The notes beneath the pieces were generated by a model. That model saw only the letters and a list, made by a program, of their open reading frames with translations, made no database searches and was not told the origin of the DNA. Source: Pontederia crassipes (lineage: Eukaryota > Streptophyta > Magnoliopsida > Commelinales > Pontederiaceae). From it: a stretch of 64,000 nt of DNA. The stretch lies in the NCBI GenBank assembly GCA_030549335.1, contig CM060193.1, positions 48,131,891-48,195,890 on the forward strand, given 5' to 3'. Position numbers and translations under genes: made by a program. This document shows, one piece after another, positions 47,558-62,506 of this stretch. Position 1 is the first letter of the stretch. Each line of letters opens with the position of its first letter.

Positions 47558-49470
47558 CTACATACCAATGCCTGCAGCAATTTTCCCATTCTATTCTGGC
47601 GTGGCTTTTTGAGGTAATCTAATTGGAAGATAAAAAGTGGGACAATCTTAACTTGGAAAGAACCAAATTCTCATTACTTGAATGGTGAAAAATCCTTTGT
47701 ATCAAAATTCGTACAAGCTCCAGCCTTCATCTTTTAAAGAAAGACTATCTCTACTGTTTCTCTTGGCAAGTTGTCTTGTAGAAAAATCCTGAGCTATATA
47801 TTAACTTCAGAAGTTGATTTTTCTTTATGTTTATATCGTTTATTTTGCAACTCTTTAAATGGAGCTAAAAGAAGTTGCTCAGAACTTTGCTCGTAAGCAT
47901 AATTAACAGTAGTTATGCCCTGAAGAACAATTTGATACCAGTCGCAATCTTCAATCATTTGCAATGTATCTTTTCTTGGTAATGTTTCAATTTTCATTTT
48001 TGCTTAATATTGCATATTAAGTTGTGCGTAGGAATCTGTTGCTTGTGTGATGGCATCAATAAACATGTGAAGACGGCATTCATTCCTATGCCATATATAT
48101 TTGTGTATTGTAGCGCGATTATGTGCTTTACGTGCATGGTTTACACAAAAGATGGTGAAAAGAATGTGGCAAAGTCGACATCTCTGTTGGGCATAGGAAG
48201 TCATGTCCCAACGTGTCCTTGTGCTGATTATTTCTGTTCTTGAACATCACATAAAGCCTATGAAACATCAACTTTTATCAAAAGTTTTTCTACTTATTTA
48301 GAAATAAAAAAAATGGTTTCAGAGTTAAGATTAATTTATTTCCAATATTCTGATTTTGTAATTAGTGTTTTTTGGAGTTTAATTTGGGATAGCTTACTTT
48401 TTCTAATGACAATTTGAGATTTATGGAATTTATATGTAGCTATTTTTTCATCCGTGTCAAAATGTATTTTAATTCGTACGGACTTTAAAGTCTGAAGCAT
48501 AAAATTTAAATAATATCTTGATTGGATTCATGTCTCATTTCCCTGAAGTAGCTCACTATATTTGGGCACAAGAAACGACGATAGGGGTCTGCTCAAAATC
48601 CGAATGAAGGTAAAACTTGAGTGGGAACCCTTGTGCACCACCGACTTTCCAAATCAATAAAGAAAAAGGGAGGGCATCAATTGAATCAAAATTTGGTTGG
48701 CTAAATGGTTAAGCGATTTAGGGAGTACTTGTGACTTTGAACTCTTGTTTCAAGATTTTACTGGAATACAGGAATGAATAAGAAAAAAAATTACTCTAGT
48801 CTAGTTGTATTTTGAAACTCAAATTTATGCATGGTAGATTTTTTTTTCAATTCAACTGAATTCTTACTACTTACTAATTAAATAAATAAATACACATATA
48901 TATATATATATATATATATATTCTATTTTGATAAAATAAATCAACTCTTAATATATCAGATTTGTGGATGATACAAGAAAAAAAACCCAAAAGTTCCTAA
49001 AGTTATTTATCTTTGAGCTTGACGCAACTAGTCATGATTAGAAGGCATCAATCAGATGATCCTCCTTGCTTGCTTTGTGTGACATGAGGGCAACAAAAAC
49101 GAAACGCCAAACCCAAAAGCACAGAAATTGTGCAAAAGTTTTCCTTTTTCTTTCCGGCTTTAATTATCATGATTCATGTCATTCTATTTAGGCAACAGTT
49201 TTGCATGAATTAAAAAAGGAGAAAGCGAAGGCGTTATGATCCAATTTTGAAAATATCCCGAAAAGAGAATTAATTAATACAGAAAAAATGGATCTTAACT
49301 TATTAAATTTTGAAATCAGATATCAAATTATGACATCCAATTCAACCTTGTTGCACCCTTTAATCCTTGTAGGAGGAAAAATACAGCTATCCGATTTGAT
49401 TAGTCAGCCAAGATGCATTAATCAACTAGGAAATAGTTTGTTTAACTTTTTTATCTTCATTCTGATTTCC
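47558..49470. other. Intergenic region, no gene recognised
   Basis: 3' flank of the microprotein gene, then AT-rich sequence with a (TA)n run at about 48895-48921. No supportable frame on either strand. Confidence 0.5.
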
Positions 49471-50139
49471 AGTGTTTTTAAAAACCGAACCGGATCGACC
49501 AGTTCGACCGGTCAACCGCGAACCGGCTGCCAGTCCGGTTCGGTTTTTCTTCAAAATCGAAAATGATAAAAAACCGGATAGAATCGGGTTGAAACTGGTT
49601 CAACCAATTGAACCGGTTCAATCCGGTTTTTTAATTATTGTATTAAAAAAATGCAAATTTGCAAATTTTTAATAATAGAATAAAATGAAAAAGGAAAGCA
49701 ATCCATCACTATCAAATATAAAATTCGGTTTGTTTTATTTTTGTATTAAAACGTGTAAATTTTAAATTTTGAATGATAGAATCAAATACAAAAGGAAAGA
49801 AAATAAGTAATTTTGAAAGGAGAAAAAGGTAGGTGATGGTGTATAGTATAAATAAAGTGAGAAAATTAAGGAGAAGAATGAAGGGAGAAATGTAAGGAGG
49901 AAAAAAAGGAAGTGAGAGAAAAAATAAAATGGAAACAATTGAATGAAAAATGGAGAAATAATTTAATAAAAAGATATACAAAAGAAAAGTTATTTACATA
50001 AGCAATAATTAAATTAAAATATATATTAACAACAGCAATGAAAGAATAAAAATATTTATAATATAAAGAATATTGATCAATTTCATTTGCCTGATGTTAA
50101 CTAATTTATTCAATTTTTTATAACATATACATTAGAATA
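49471..50139. mobile_element. hAT-like element, left part, directly upstream of the protease gene
   Basis: It begins CAGTGTTTTTAAAAACCG and has a dense run of ACCGG/CCGGTT motifs to about 49632, very like the left end of the hAT element at 17468. An AT-rich body follows. No matching right terminus was found before the first recognisable protease codons at about 50143, so the right boundary is only inferred. Confidence 0.5.
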
Positions 50140-52088
<1,949 letters not shown>

Positions 52089-52421
52089 TCATATATCTAT
52101 CGATATAGATAGAAAGATAGATACATAGATGGATATCTGCGCATGGGACCATAAAACTAGCTAATTAATTAACTAATGACCGTTTGCTTTTCAGTATTTC
52201 GCATATATGCATCTCTTAATTAAGTAGTGACGTTTTACTTCAATTTACTCAATTAATTCTTTTTAAACATGATTCCAATGATGTTTTACTTTAGTAGTTA
52301 ATTTGTCATCTTTCTTTTTTCTTTCTCATTTTATTTGCTATGCATATAACGAGTTCAGTGGTAGTGCTCCATCAAATTAGCACGCGTTGTTACCGTTGGA
52401 TTAGCCTTGTTATGGTTAAAA

Positions 52422-52740
52422 CACTACACTAAAAAAGTTTTTCAGAAACTAAACACATTAATTCCTAGAACTTCAATTTTAATCTTTAATATTTTTTGAG
52501 ACCAAATTATCTTGGTCCCTCATGGTCCCTACAAGCTGGTCATTAAAAATTTTTAGTGATCAAAATTTTTCCATTAGCCCTTAAAGAATGATCTTTTAGT
52601 GATTACAAATTAAATTTTGATTTCAAATGAATAAGAATTTGAAATTAATATCACATTAGTCTATAATATTTATACTTTTAAGAAGTAAATATAATTGATC
52701 TCTAAAAATTGATCAATAAATCATAATTTTATTACAGTGA
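52422..52740. mobile_element. Possible CACTA-type MITE
   Basis: It starts CACTACACTAAAAAAG and ends ATTACAGTG (read back CACTGTAAT). The element is about 319 bp, AT-rich, with internal GGTCATTAAAAATTTTTAG-like motifs. The 3 bp flanks (AAA/AAG) do not match fully, so the call is tentative. Confidence 0.45.
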
Positions 52741-54018
52741 AGATGTGTGCTAGCGGTGTACTCTTTTGAATGCAAATTCCCTCAAAAAGATAAATTGTAT
52801 TCTTTTGTGTTAGGACTCTTATAATGCCACTAGAAAAAAGCAGTGAGATTTCAATATGAAATTAGTGGCCTCGTATTCAAATTTGGCTTGGTTAATTTAA
52901 AGATTTTGCCGAGAATAAATAAAAATAGACTTAATAGGCCTGTCTTTGTATCTATTATATTACATAAGCCATGATTCATGACAAATGTGCAATTATGACG
53001 AGGAGCTCTTCGTTTTGAATTTTTTTCAATAAAATATTGGCAAATTATCATTAATGGAGATTAAAGCTATATTACTAAATGCAATCATTCATTAGTGGAG
53101 ATTAAAGCTATATGTTATTCATAAATAAATAATTTACTTTTCATATTCTATAAGTTATTGTGATATACTACGGGCACTTCCAAAGGCGAAGCTCTCCTCG
53201 TCTTTGGAGACCAACAAACGAAGGGCTTAGCCTCCTAGTACGTAACCAAAAATAAATATTTGGCTTTTCATATTATCTTATTTTTACAGCAAATAAATTT
53301 TATTTGAAAGATAAATTGCTAACTAAATTATGTTAATTTTTAAAAGTCAGATCAAGTTTTTTAACCATGATATTTTTTTTAGTTTTTAGTTTTCATAGTT
53401 AAAAAATATAATATCGCATTAACTTTCATCTTTCCTCTACGTATATGAAATGTTCATGTAACTATTTGTTTATAACCCATTTTGAAAGATAATGTATTAT
53501 GATATGACATTTCATTATCAATATTAAATTATAAAATTCTTGATATTCATTTTTTTAGTGGCATGTTATAAAAGAGTCACTAATGGCATTTCATATTTTA
53601 TAAAAAAATTATATATTACAAAATAAATTTTCTATCCATTCTTTTCCATATTCCTTAGGAGTGTGTCTTTCAGGGGGAGCTTCAAGTCTCATTGACGAAG
53701 AAGGGGTTCTCTTTCAAGGAGGCAAGTAGTCCACAACTTATGAGGGCTAGTTTTCAACCTTGGGGATTACACTCAAAAGTCTTAGCAATTGCGGTTCCTT
53801 CTTTATATTCCATTTCTTTATATTTAATTTCTATTTGTCTCACATCTTTCAAGTCCTTATCGGGTATGTAATATCCTTTAATTCTCAGAGTCTGTTCGAT
53901 GAAATCATTATTAGCCTTTGAAAGCTGTCCAATTCCATGTCTTCTTTTCCTGCTTGGGCATAGTCGTAGAATAATTCAATTCTATAAATTCGACTAGCAA
54001 AAGGCATTCAATACCATT
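52741..54018. other. Intergenic, no gene recognised
   Basis: AT-rich. A piece at about 53395-53520 (ATATAATATCGCATTAAC ... ATGTATTATGATATGACA) resembles 54942-55060, so the duplication history here is older than the tandem pair alone. Confidence 0.5.
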
Positions 54019-54990
54019 CAATAACACTGAATTAGGATTCATTCTCCCATGGAGCTCCTTCTTTCACAAATCATTCTCTTCCTAGCAACTTATTTGGCCA
54101 AAGCTTAAACCGTACTCCTGGTTGGACCCTCACTCTCTTAAGAGAGGGGTCAAACTATTAGGAAAACAAGAAAGAGATATTCATTAAAGCATCCCCCAAA
54201 ATAAAGAATACCATGTAGTGTAATATTCATTAAAGCATCCCCAAAGTAACGAGTACCCTATAGGGTAAACATAGAAATCCTTCATGGTAATAATATAAAA
54301 TATATTTTATGTATAATTAATATCATAGAGTAATATGGGGGTCGGTTCATAAAAAATAAAGAATTGGATGTATGGATACAAGCACCCCAATTAAAAGGGG
54401 ATAAGATCGTTTCTTTCTCTCAACTAAAAGGAGATCAAATAATCCATCTTTCCTAATTAAAAATATAATATCTCATGAACTTCATCTTTCCTCTACAAAT
54501 ATAATAGCACTGAATTAGGGTTCATTCTTCCATTGAGCTCCTTCTTTCACAAATTACCATTCTCTTCCTAGCAACTTATTTGGGCAAAGCCTAAACCATA
54601 CTACTAGTTGGGCCCTCACTCTCTTAAAAGAGGGGTCAAACTATTAGGAAAACAAGAAAGATATATTCATTAAAGCATCCCCCCAAAATAAAGAGTACCA
54701 TGTACTGCAATATTCATTAAATCATCCCCAAAATATCGAGTACCCTATAGGGTAAAAATAGAAATCCTTCGTGGTAATAATATAAATATATTTTATGTAT
54801 AATTAATATCATAGAGTAATATTGGTCGGTTCATAAAAAATAAAGAGTAGGATGTATGGATACAAGCACCCCAATTAAAAGGGGATAAGATCTTTTCTTT
54901 CTCTCAACTAAAAGGAGAACAAATAATTCCATCTTTCGTAATAAAAAAATATAATATCTCATGAACTTCATCTCTCCTCTATATATATGA
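54019..54990. repeat. Tandem duplication, two copies with a period of about 483 bp
   Basis: Copy 1 runs from CACTGAATTAGGATTCATTC (54025) and copy 2 from CACTGAATTAGGGTTCATTC (54508). They stay collinear through GGGTCAAACTATTAGGAAAA, AGTACCCTATAGGGTAAA and CACCCCAATTAAAAGGGG. Each copy contains a shorter internal duplication of TATTCATTAAAGCATCCCC. No coding frame. Confidence 0.9.
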
Positions 54991-56400
54991 AATGTTCATC
55001 TGATTATTTGTTTATCGCTCTCTTTGAAAGATGATGTATTATGGTATGACAAATCATTATTAATTTTACATTATAAAACTCTTCATCTTCATTTATAAAG
55101 AGTCATTAATAATATTTTTTTATAGAGAAAGGAAAAGTTTCTTCCTTCTATAACTATAAAAGGAGCTCCAAGACCAAGTTTCATTCATGCCACATTGGAA
55201 TCTCTTGATAATCATTTATATAATTTTTCTCACTATTTTCCTTAATTATTAGTGGTCTAACTAATTTTATATAATAAAAAATAATTTATTAGTTTTTAAA
55301 GTATTATAGAATATGTATGCATTTTTATTGTTCCTTTATTTGAATTTTAATTCATTTTATACATTTTGGCTTTCTTATTCTTCTCAAATAATATAAGATA
55401 TTTTGAATTATTTTTCGAAGCCTTTTCAATTCATGTTAATTTACAAATTTTATTTAATTTGTATACGTGTGTGATTATGTAAAGGAGCTATAAGAACAAG
55501 CTTCATGTTACGTTGGAATCTCCTGATAATTAAATACAACTAGAGGAAACCCTTGTGCTTTGACCAATTTTAAATATATAAGATATGAACATTTATTATT
55601 AAATGTTTTTTATAAATATCTTATAACATGATGTTCATTATTTTAAATAGATTACTTTAGTATGCGATATTAACAATAGTTTTATGTCTTTAGATATTTG
55701 CTATCTTTTAAGAGAAAAAAAGCACAGGTTTGATTCACTTCTGTTTCACTCAATACTAGTCATTAATACATTGTGTGATATTTCATTTTAATAGAATAAG
55801 CTTTTGCCTTTGACATTTCTCTTTTACTTTTTGAATTTCATAACAACTTTGTTGCGTTTTTTTTTCTCAATGAGTCATATTAAATGTTTTCATCTCCAGT
55901 CCACATTCATTTCACATGCACAGCATGAGACTTGCATGTAAGTATGGAAAACAGCATATAAAAAGATATAAAAAGTTGTGACCATTGTAACTATGGAAAC
56001 ATAACTGAATTGGCTCCACGTACATGCATGCCATACACAAGTCCAGAAAAAAAAATATTTTAGTTTTGTAGTTTTTTTTGGCTGTGTCACTTTACGGCCT
56101 CCTCCTAAAAGGTCTCAACCTTTTCACTCCGCTCCACCCATGCAACCCATTCGGGGCTTCCATGCATCCACTTTCTACCTTGTCCTTCTCAACGATTTGA
56201 TATCATGCCACAGAAATGGTTTACCAACCATGAAATTAGATATACGGCACCAATTAGATAAAAGGCATCAGAAGTCATGCTATTGAAATGTATCAACTGT
56301 TAAAAGAATGAAGAAACTGATGCTATCTCAACTGAATGCATGGTTCAACTACCTAATGCATGCGTTGTACTAGAATCGTGAATGCATTCTTGCAGGATCA
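54991..56400. other. Intergenic, no gene recognised
   Basis: AT-rich. Two related phrases lie at 55158-55215 (AAAGGAGCTCCAAGACCAAG) and 55481-55535 (AAAGGAGCTATAAGAACAAG), both running on to TTGGAATCTC. The last few hundred bases are the upstream region of the CRINKLY4-like gene. Confidence 0.5.
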
Positions 56401-56407
56401 AGACCTG

Positions 56408-56416
56408 TATATAAAA
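56408..56416 (+). promoter_or_regulatory. TATA box of the CRINKLY4-like gene
   Basis: TATATAAAA lies 64 bp upstream of the ATG at 56481. An A/C-rich leader without upstream ATG follows (ATTCACAACAAAAATTAATC). Confidence 0.75.
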
Positions 56417-56480
56417 GCCTATTCTAAGCATACATAATATATATTGGTATTCACAACAAAAATTAATCCCCACTCTCACG

Positions 56481-57656
56481 ATGGCGATTGCACACATTGT
56501 ACTGATCCTAATCCTCTCAGTTAGCACTGTTCTTGTTCAACCTTCGGGAATTCCATCGTCGATTGCTATCGTAATGGGTGGTAGAACAGCTACGGTGTGT
56601 GCTATTGTGAAGAAGGACGCCAACAGCATAGAATGCTCGAGGGTATCCACTCTTGGTTCAGGTAAACCATTTCCTATCCGCCCCACCATTTCTTTTCTCA
56701 CGCTGTCTGGCGGCTATGACTCTCTTTGTGGGCTGAGATTGGACGGCAAAGCATTCTTCTGCTGGGATCATACGATGATCAATAGTAGCTCTAATGGCGT
56801 GCTTGTCTATCAAAACGACACTGTCCCCTTGCGTGATCTAGTCGTGGGGGAATCACAAGTGACCGCTTCCGACCGAAACGGAACGTTCACCCAATGGTGG
56901 TTTGCTGGTCAGAACTTCCCCGCCAAGTTTCCCGGCAACTTTCGCTCCCACACATCCGGGGACAACTTCACTTGTGCCATCGACAACGACACCGACGCTG
57001 TCAAGTGCTGGGGTCCACGCGGCCTGGAGATTCAAGCTGCATTCCTCGATGTGACGATGTCCACCATTATCGCCGATCAGTTTCGTGCATGCGGAGTTAC
57101 AATGGGCGGTAGAATCCTATGCAGCAGCATCAGCAGCAAATTCAGGCAGCCGTCGTTTGGATTCCGAAGCCTTGCTTTGGGTTCGAGGCATACTTGCGTG
57201 CTGCGCTCTTCGGATGGAGCAGTCGTGTGCTGGGGAGTCAACGGGGAGGAGTACGCTCCGGCAGCCAAGGACTTGCCCTTCTTATTTCTGGTGGCCAAGG
57301 GTGACCTCTTCTGCGGAGTGACTATGGCGCACTACAACGTTCACTGCTGGTGGAATGATCGGAGTCCGGCGGCAACGGTCATCAAACTGCCGCTGGAAAA
57401 GATTGTTCCGGGGATCTGTACGATGGGAAGCTCCTGCAGGTGCGGATCCATTGGGGGCCCTCAAAAGTATTGCACAAATTCTGGTGATGATATATGTGGG
57501 CCATGCACCTCGTTGCCATCGCATTATTCCAAGTTGTCCAAGGCGAGCATCGCATGGATCGTGATCGCGTGTGTGGTCGTCGCATCACTGCCTTTTATAA
57601 TCTACCTTTGTAGAAACACAGCTTTAGTACCGGTGGTGTCCATTAGATTCTTCTAA
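56481..57656 (+). CDS. CRINKLY4-like receptor ectodomain with membrane helix, kinase absent (391 aa)
   Basis: Seen: a signal peptide (MAIAHIVLILILSVSTVLVQ), then repeats of the crinkly/RCC1-like propeller with the hallmark Gly...Cys-Gly/Val...CW pattern (CGLRLDGKAFFCW, FTCAIDNDTDAVKCWG, HTCVLRSSDGAVVCWG, FCGVTMAHYNVHCW). A short Cys-rich module (CRCGSIGGPQKYCTNSGDDI) resembles the TNFR-like segment. One membrane helix (IAWIVIACVVVASLPFIIYL) is followed by only about 13 cytoplasmic residues. Known: CR4 and the CCR proteins are plasma-membrane receptor kinases of some 750-900 residues controlling epidermal differentiation. Here the frame stops just after the membrane, and no kinase was seen downstream. 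It may be a receptor-like protein, a decoy, or a truncated pseudogene; the intact frame, TATA box and poly(A) signal favour an expressed gene. Confidence 0.88.
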   Translation: MAIAHIVLILILSVSTVLVQPSGIPSSIAIVMGGRTATVCAIVKKDANSIECSRVSTLGSGKPFPIRPTISFLTLSGGYDSLCGLRLDGKAFFCWDHTMINSSSNGVLVYQNDTVPLRDLVVGESQVTASDRNGTFTQWWFAGQNFPAKFPGNFRSHTSGDNFTCAIDNDTDAVKCWGPRGLEIQAAFLDVTMSTIIADQFRACGVTMGGRILCSSISSKFRQPSFGFRSLALGSRHTCVLRSSDGAVVCWGVNGEEYAPAAKDLPFLFLVAKGDLFCGVTMAHYNVHCWWNDRSPAATVIKLPLEKIVPGICTMGSSCRCGSIGGPQKYCTNSGDDICGPCTSLPSHYSKLSKASIAWIVIACVVVASLPFIIYLCRNTALVPVVSIRFF

Positions 57657-57698
57657 TGTTATTAATATCTATCATTGCAACCTTTGATTTATTTCTTC

Positions 57699-57704
57699 AA
57701 TAAA
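57699..57704 (+). terminator. Poly(A) signal of the CRINKLY4-like gene
   Basis: AATAAA lies 43 bp after the stop codon, in a T-rich context (TTCTTCAATAAAC). Confidence 0.6.
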
Positions 57705-60700
57705 CTTTAACTTGAAATCTGACTCGTTAGTTAAGTTTTATTTAATCGTAGACCCAGATTTGTTTCTGTGTCAAATAAGGTTGATTGAGGAGCCCCATGT
57801 GCACAGGTTTAATTTTGTTCTACTATCCATATTCCATGGCCCTATTTTCTGACATAATTAATTTGATTTCATTTTGCCTGAATAGAGTGTTATTCTCATT
57901 CATTCTTCCGTCTTCCACGACTTGCCATGACTAACAAACAGGAAACAAAATGTAGGAAAACAAAGAGAGTTTTTTCGTGTTATAATAAATAAAGGAAGCA
58001 TATAATATTAAGATTTGTTATATTGTCAAATAAATTGGCTAAAAAAATACAAAATATATAGCACAGGATGAAGACATTTTTCATCCTTCATAAAATTCTC
58101 TCTATATATAGTACACACATCCGACGTTTATCATGATATATATTGCCAAGTCAAATGTTATTCAACTTTCCAAAAAAAATGTTAATAAACTTATTTATTA
58201 AATTAGGGAGCCAAGAGAGTGACTAACAAAAAAAAACAATAAATTTAAAAATAGTACAAATTATTATACCGAATTCTTAGATAACATGATGTCATGACAT
58301 ATAGGGTTTAGTTTTCTCATACACTACATTTCTTTTCTTTTTATACAAGCATGAGAAAGAAATAATGCACATAAAAAGCACACAAGATAGATACGATATC
58401 TAGAGAACTAAAGAACAAGGGACGTACCAAGGAAGAAAAAAAAAAGGATTTTATGGGAGAAACAAGTTGGATACGGGAAAAACTACGTTAAAAAATTACA
58501 ATTATATGAATTTCTCAAAGTCAATTTCACGTCACGAAATTTCTTCTCAGTGTATTACGGTTTTCAAACATTCATAACCCTTTCATTAACCAAAAGAATG
58601 CCACATCAACAAAGTACTTATAAAAAAATAAATTATACAACTTTTAAATTTCAATGATAAGCTAAACTGATATATATATAAGTAAAGATACTAAATAGAA
58701 GCTCGGTAATATCAAATATATAGTCCAAGGTACATCACATATGATGTAATAACCACAAATTTCCTTAAAATTTAAAAATTTATTTCTACTGACGTTGGCA
58801 AAACAAGTTACCATTCCACAAAACGGGGCTCAAAATTGCAACAGTCACGAAACAATAGTTTTCACCACCAGTCAGATCGTCCCACAAAAGTGCAACGGGC
58901 AGAACGAAAAGTGGTCTATTTTTATTTTATTTTCCATCATTACACCACCATAAATCTTGGAATCTAGTAACTCCTCTCCACCATGATCTTTAGGATTCAG
59001 AGCACGAAAAACCCTGAAGTGAATGCCCTTTAATGCTCTCTTCACACTCTTTTCTTCTTTTTTTCTTCACCCTCTCATTTTTCTCTTTCTGCATATTTTT
59101 GTGTGCTTGCCTCTTGTTGTCTCGGCCAGAGGACATTGGGGGATCCTCTACAAGTGTTGAAGACATGGTGAACCAAGGAGGTCGAAGGGGAAGGGGCTGA
59201 GCTTGAACCATCAAAGAAAGAATCGGAGAAAGCGACAAAAAGGTGTATTTTCAAGATATAGGACATGGGTAATTTTACATAAGGATTTACATATTTTAAG
59301 GACCACAATCAAGTTAAGATCCATGCTAGTTTCAGGTAGAAATGATGCCTTAGATTTTAGTTAGATTATCATGATTTATTTTCTTGAAAAATGACTATTT
59401 GGATAATTTTCTTTGTAGTGATTTGTATATAATGGTGTTGTGATGATATAGATCCATGCTCATATGATTATTAGGCTAGTCTTAAGTATGAAATGATTTT
59501 GAGATTTAAGATAAAAAAATCTAGATTAAGATGATTATAGGAAATGTTATGAGCTTGTATATAGTTCAATGGAATGAGACCATGTCCTACAAAAGTAAAT
59601 GATCATTTGGGCATGGATATGGTAGGATTTATCCTCAGAATTATGTTATATGTTAGGAATAAGTTGGTTAGTGTTTGATACATGTTTGTCGTGAAAATAT
59701 AATTGAAAACTTATGGATTTCACAATGACCTATGATTCTGCCGATTGAACGGAACCCCATATCAAGCGTTCGATTTCTCCTTGATAGAAGTAGCGACTAC
59801 AAGATCGGATGTCCGCTCAAAGGGCTGCACATTCGATCTAAAACGTCGAGACTTCAGTATGGTCAAACGGTCGACCAACAATCCGTTTCGGTCAATTGAT
59901 GCTCATAAATTGAATCACATGACATTTTGGGTTTATTTTGAACTGCATTACTTACAATTTATTCTTCTTGAACCTTTTCTTTACATGGAATGTGTAAGCG
60001 AAATAATATTAAACTATTCTTTTAACAGAGTGCGAAAATGAACTATACTTTCTAATTATTCTTTCCTAATAGTCCTCCAAAGATAATTATCTTCTAGTTA
60101 ACTTTACATCATATAATTATAAGGAGTTCTAATGACTCAATTGTCATGTGCAAATTTGCATCACCATGAATATTGCTGCTATCCATGTCTCCATCTTTAC
60201 TTTTCGGTTCCACGACCCATAGGATTCAAATACAAGGACATGAAATATTCATGAGTATAAAACTCAATATATAAGACCAATACAATTAGATAAGAAAGCT
60301 TAATAAAAATACACAAACTTTTCGCATGAGAGTACACTGTTATATTTTCTATGTTCTTTCTATTCTTTTTGTTTGTTTTATTTTCTATTCTTTACCATTC
60401 TTTATATTCATCATTACATACAATGATGTGCTAACTTGAGGCTTGAGGGGGCGTGTTAGAATATATGGGTTGTATTTTACGAGTGTTTGTACACTTTTGC
60501 TCTTTATAAAGTTAGCTATAAAAAAACTATCACGGTAGATTATGTAAAGATTCATTCAGCGCAAAATAAAGAAGCTCCTCCAATCCCCCCCCCCCTTCAT
60601 TCTTCAAAGTTCTCTTCTACTTCTATGTCTGTGCTTCTTTAGATTTAAGAAGACAAGGATGTGTGGATCATTTTAACATCATATCTTCGAACTCATTATA

Positions 60701-62292
60701 TCAAAACTTTTTATCGACATGCTGCAACTTCAACATTGTGCAACTTTTCAATACATATACTGACTTGAATGAATCTTGTGACATATTTCCTTTGTGATCA
60801 GCATAGTTTTAAATAATTTTGATAATCCACCTTTGAATTGATCCAACCTGAAATGTTACACCACATTAGGTAAATCAACGAATTAATTAAACAAAATCAT
60901 TTAAAAATTAATATATTTCATCATAAAATTATAGAAAAATCTCTAATATATAATCACTAAAGCATGTTATATTTTACAGCCATCAAGAAAGTAGTCAAAA
61001 ACCAGATAAGGGAATGTTAATAAAACTAATTTTCAAATACATTACCTTTTTGGGGTTTTTCAATTTTCAATGTATATTTATATTGTACCACCTAAAATTT
61101 AATATTATTCACTTATCTCTCCTCCATTTTCAAACACTTTCACTTAATTTCGAATATCTGACATACACTTATTTCTGACTATACATTTACTTTCTTACCC
61201 TTATTATATTTATACATTTAATCGTATAATAAATGGAATAAGAATTTAAATGTGACCCAGTACTGATTTGATCTTGGTCATACCACATTTGATTGATTTG
61301 AAATTATAAATTAAATAGATGGAATAAGGATAAAAAGATATAGGATCGATTAAACTTAGTGGATAATATTAAATTTTTGGAATAAAATGAAAACATATTA
61401 TATTTCATGGTGAAAAATAAATTTATTTCTGCCTTTCGTATTGCATAGTAATTGATAGATTTAGGAAATGAAATATTTTTATTGGACTTAAGGAGTTGCA
61501 CGTTGGAATCGTGTCACTATATTTGTTGCACTCTTTATGGTAAATCTTTTCAACTTGACCAACACACACACACACACATATATATATTAAAAGGAAAAAA
61601 AAATCTTAAGATGAAATTGTGTTAAAATTATGTCTTAATTGTATTATATATATATCTAAATAATTTTAGAGTTTGTTTAATCAATGTTAGGAAAAATATT
61701 TTGCATAATGTCTAAATAATTTTATAGTTTAGATATGATAATGTATATATTAAAAAATAATAAATTTTTTGAAATTTGACTATAAATTCAAAACTAATTG
61801 TATCATTTACTTCAGTCAAAAGAGAAGAGTGTCACTATAAAATATGAAAAATTTATATCTTGGTAGGTGTCTTACCATGATGTCCATCTTTTTATCAATA
61901 AGGTTCAAATTTTGACTTAAAAAATATTGTTTGCAGATGAAACAAAAACAAAAACATTTAATAAATTTTAATACTTATTTGTATAAAATCAAACATAATA
62001 TTCATACCTCATATCTATATTATATTAGAAGAAAAAATTGACTTTATGTGTTAATTATTAATCCAAATATACATTTAATTCTATTTAAAATTTTATATTG
62101 CATATAAGGAAAGGTAAAAGATATTAGATGGCACTTTGAAAATAATTAATTCTTAAAAAAATAATGTACATATGATGAATAATTTGTTTTGTATATTTTA
62201 AAATGAAAAATGAAAAAAATAACTTGGTTGTAAAATAATTTCAAATTGAAGGAGAGTAATTTATGTTATTTAATTATTCCCACATATGTACC
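57705..62292. other. Intergenic region, no gene recognised
   Basis: AT-rich throughout. Frames near 58990-59308 (minus) and 59745-60041 (plus) are short, lack family features and are not called. A short (AC)n(AT)n run lies near 61562-61586. Confidence 0.5.

Positions 62293-62506
<214 letters not shown>

Noticed and set aside
59745..60041. 98-residue plus-strand frame in the right-hand intergenic region
   Set aside because: No motif, AT-rich codons at the end, no promoter or splice context.
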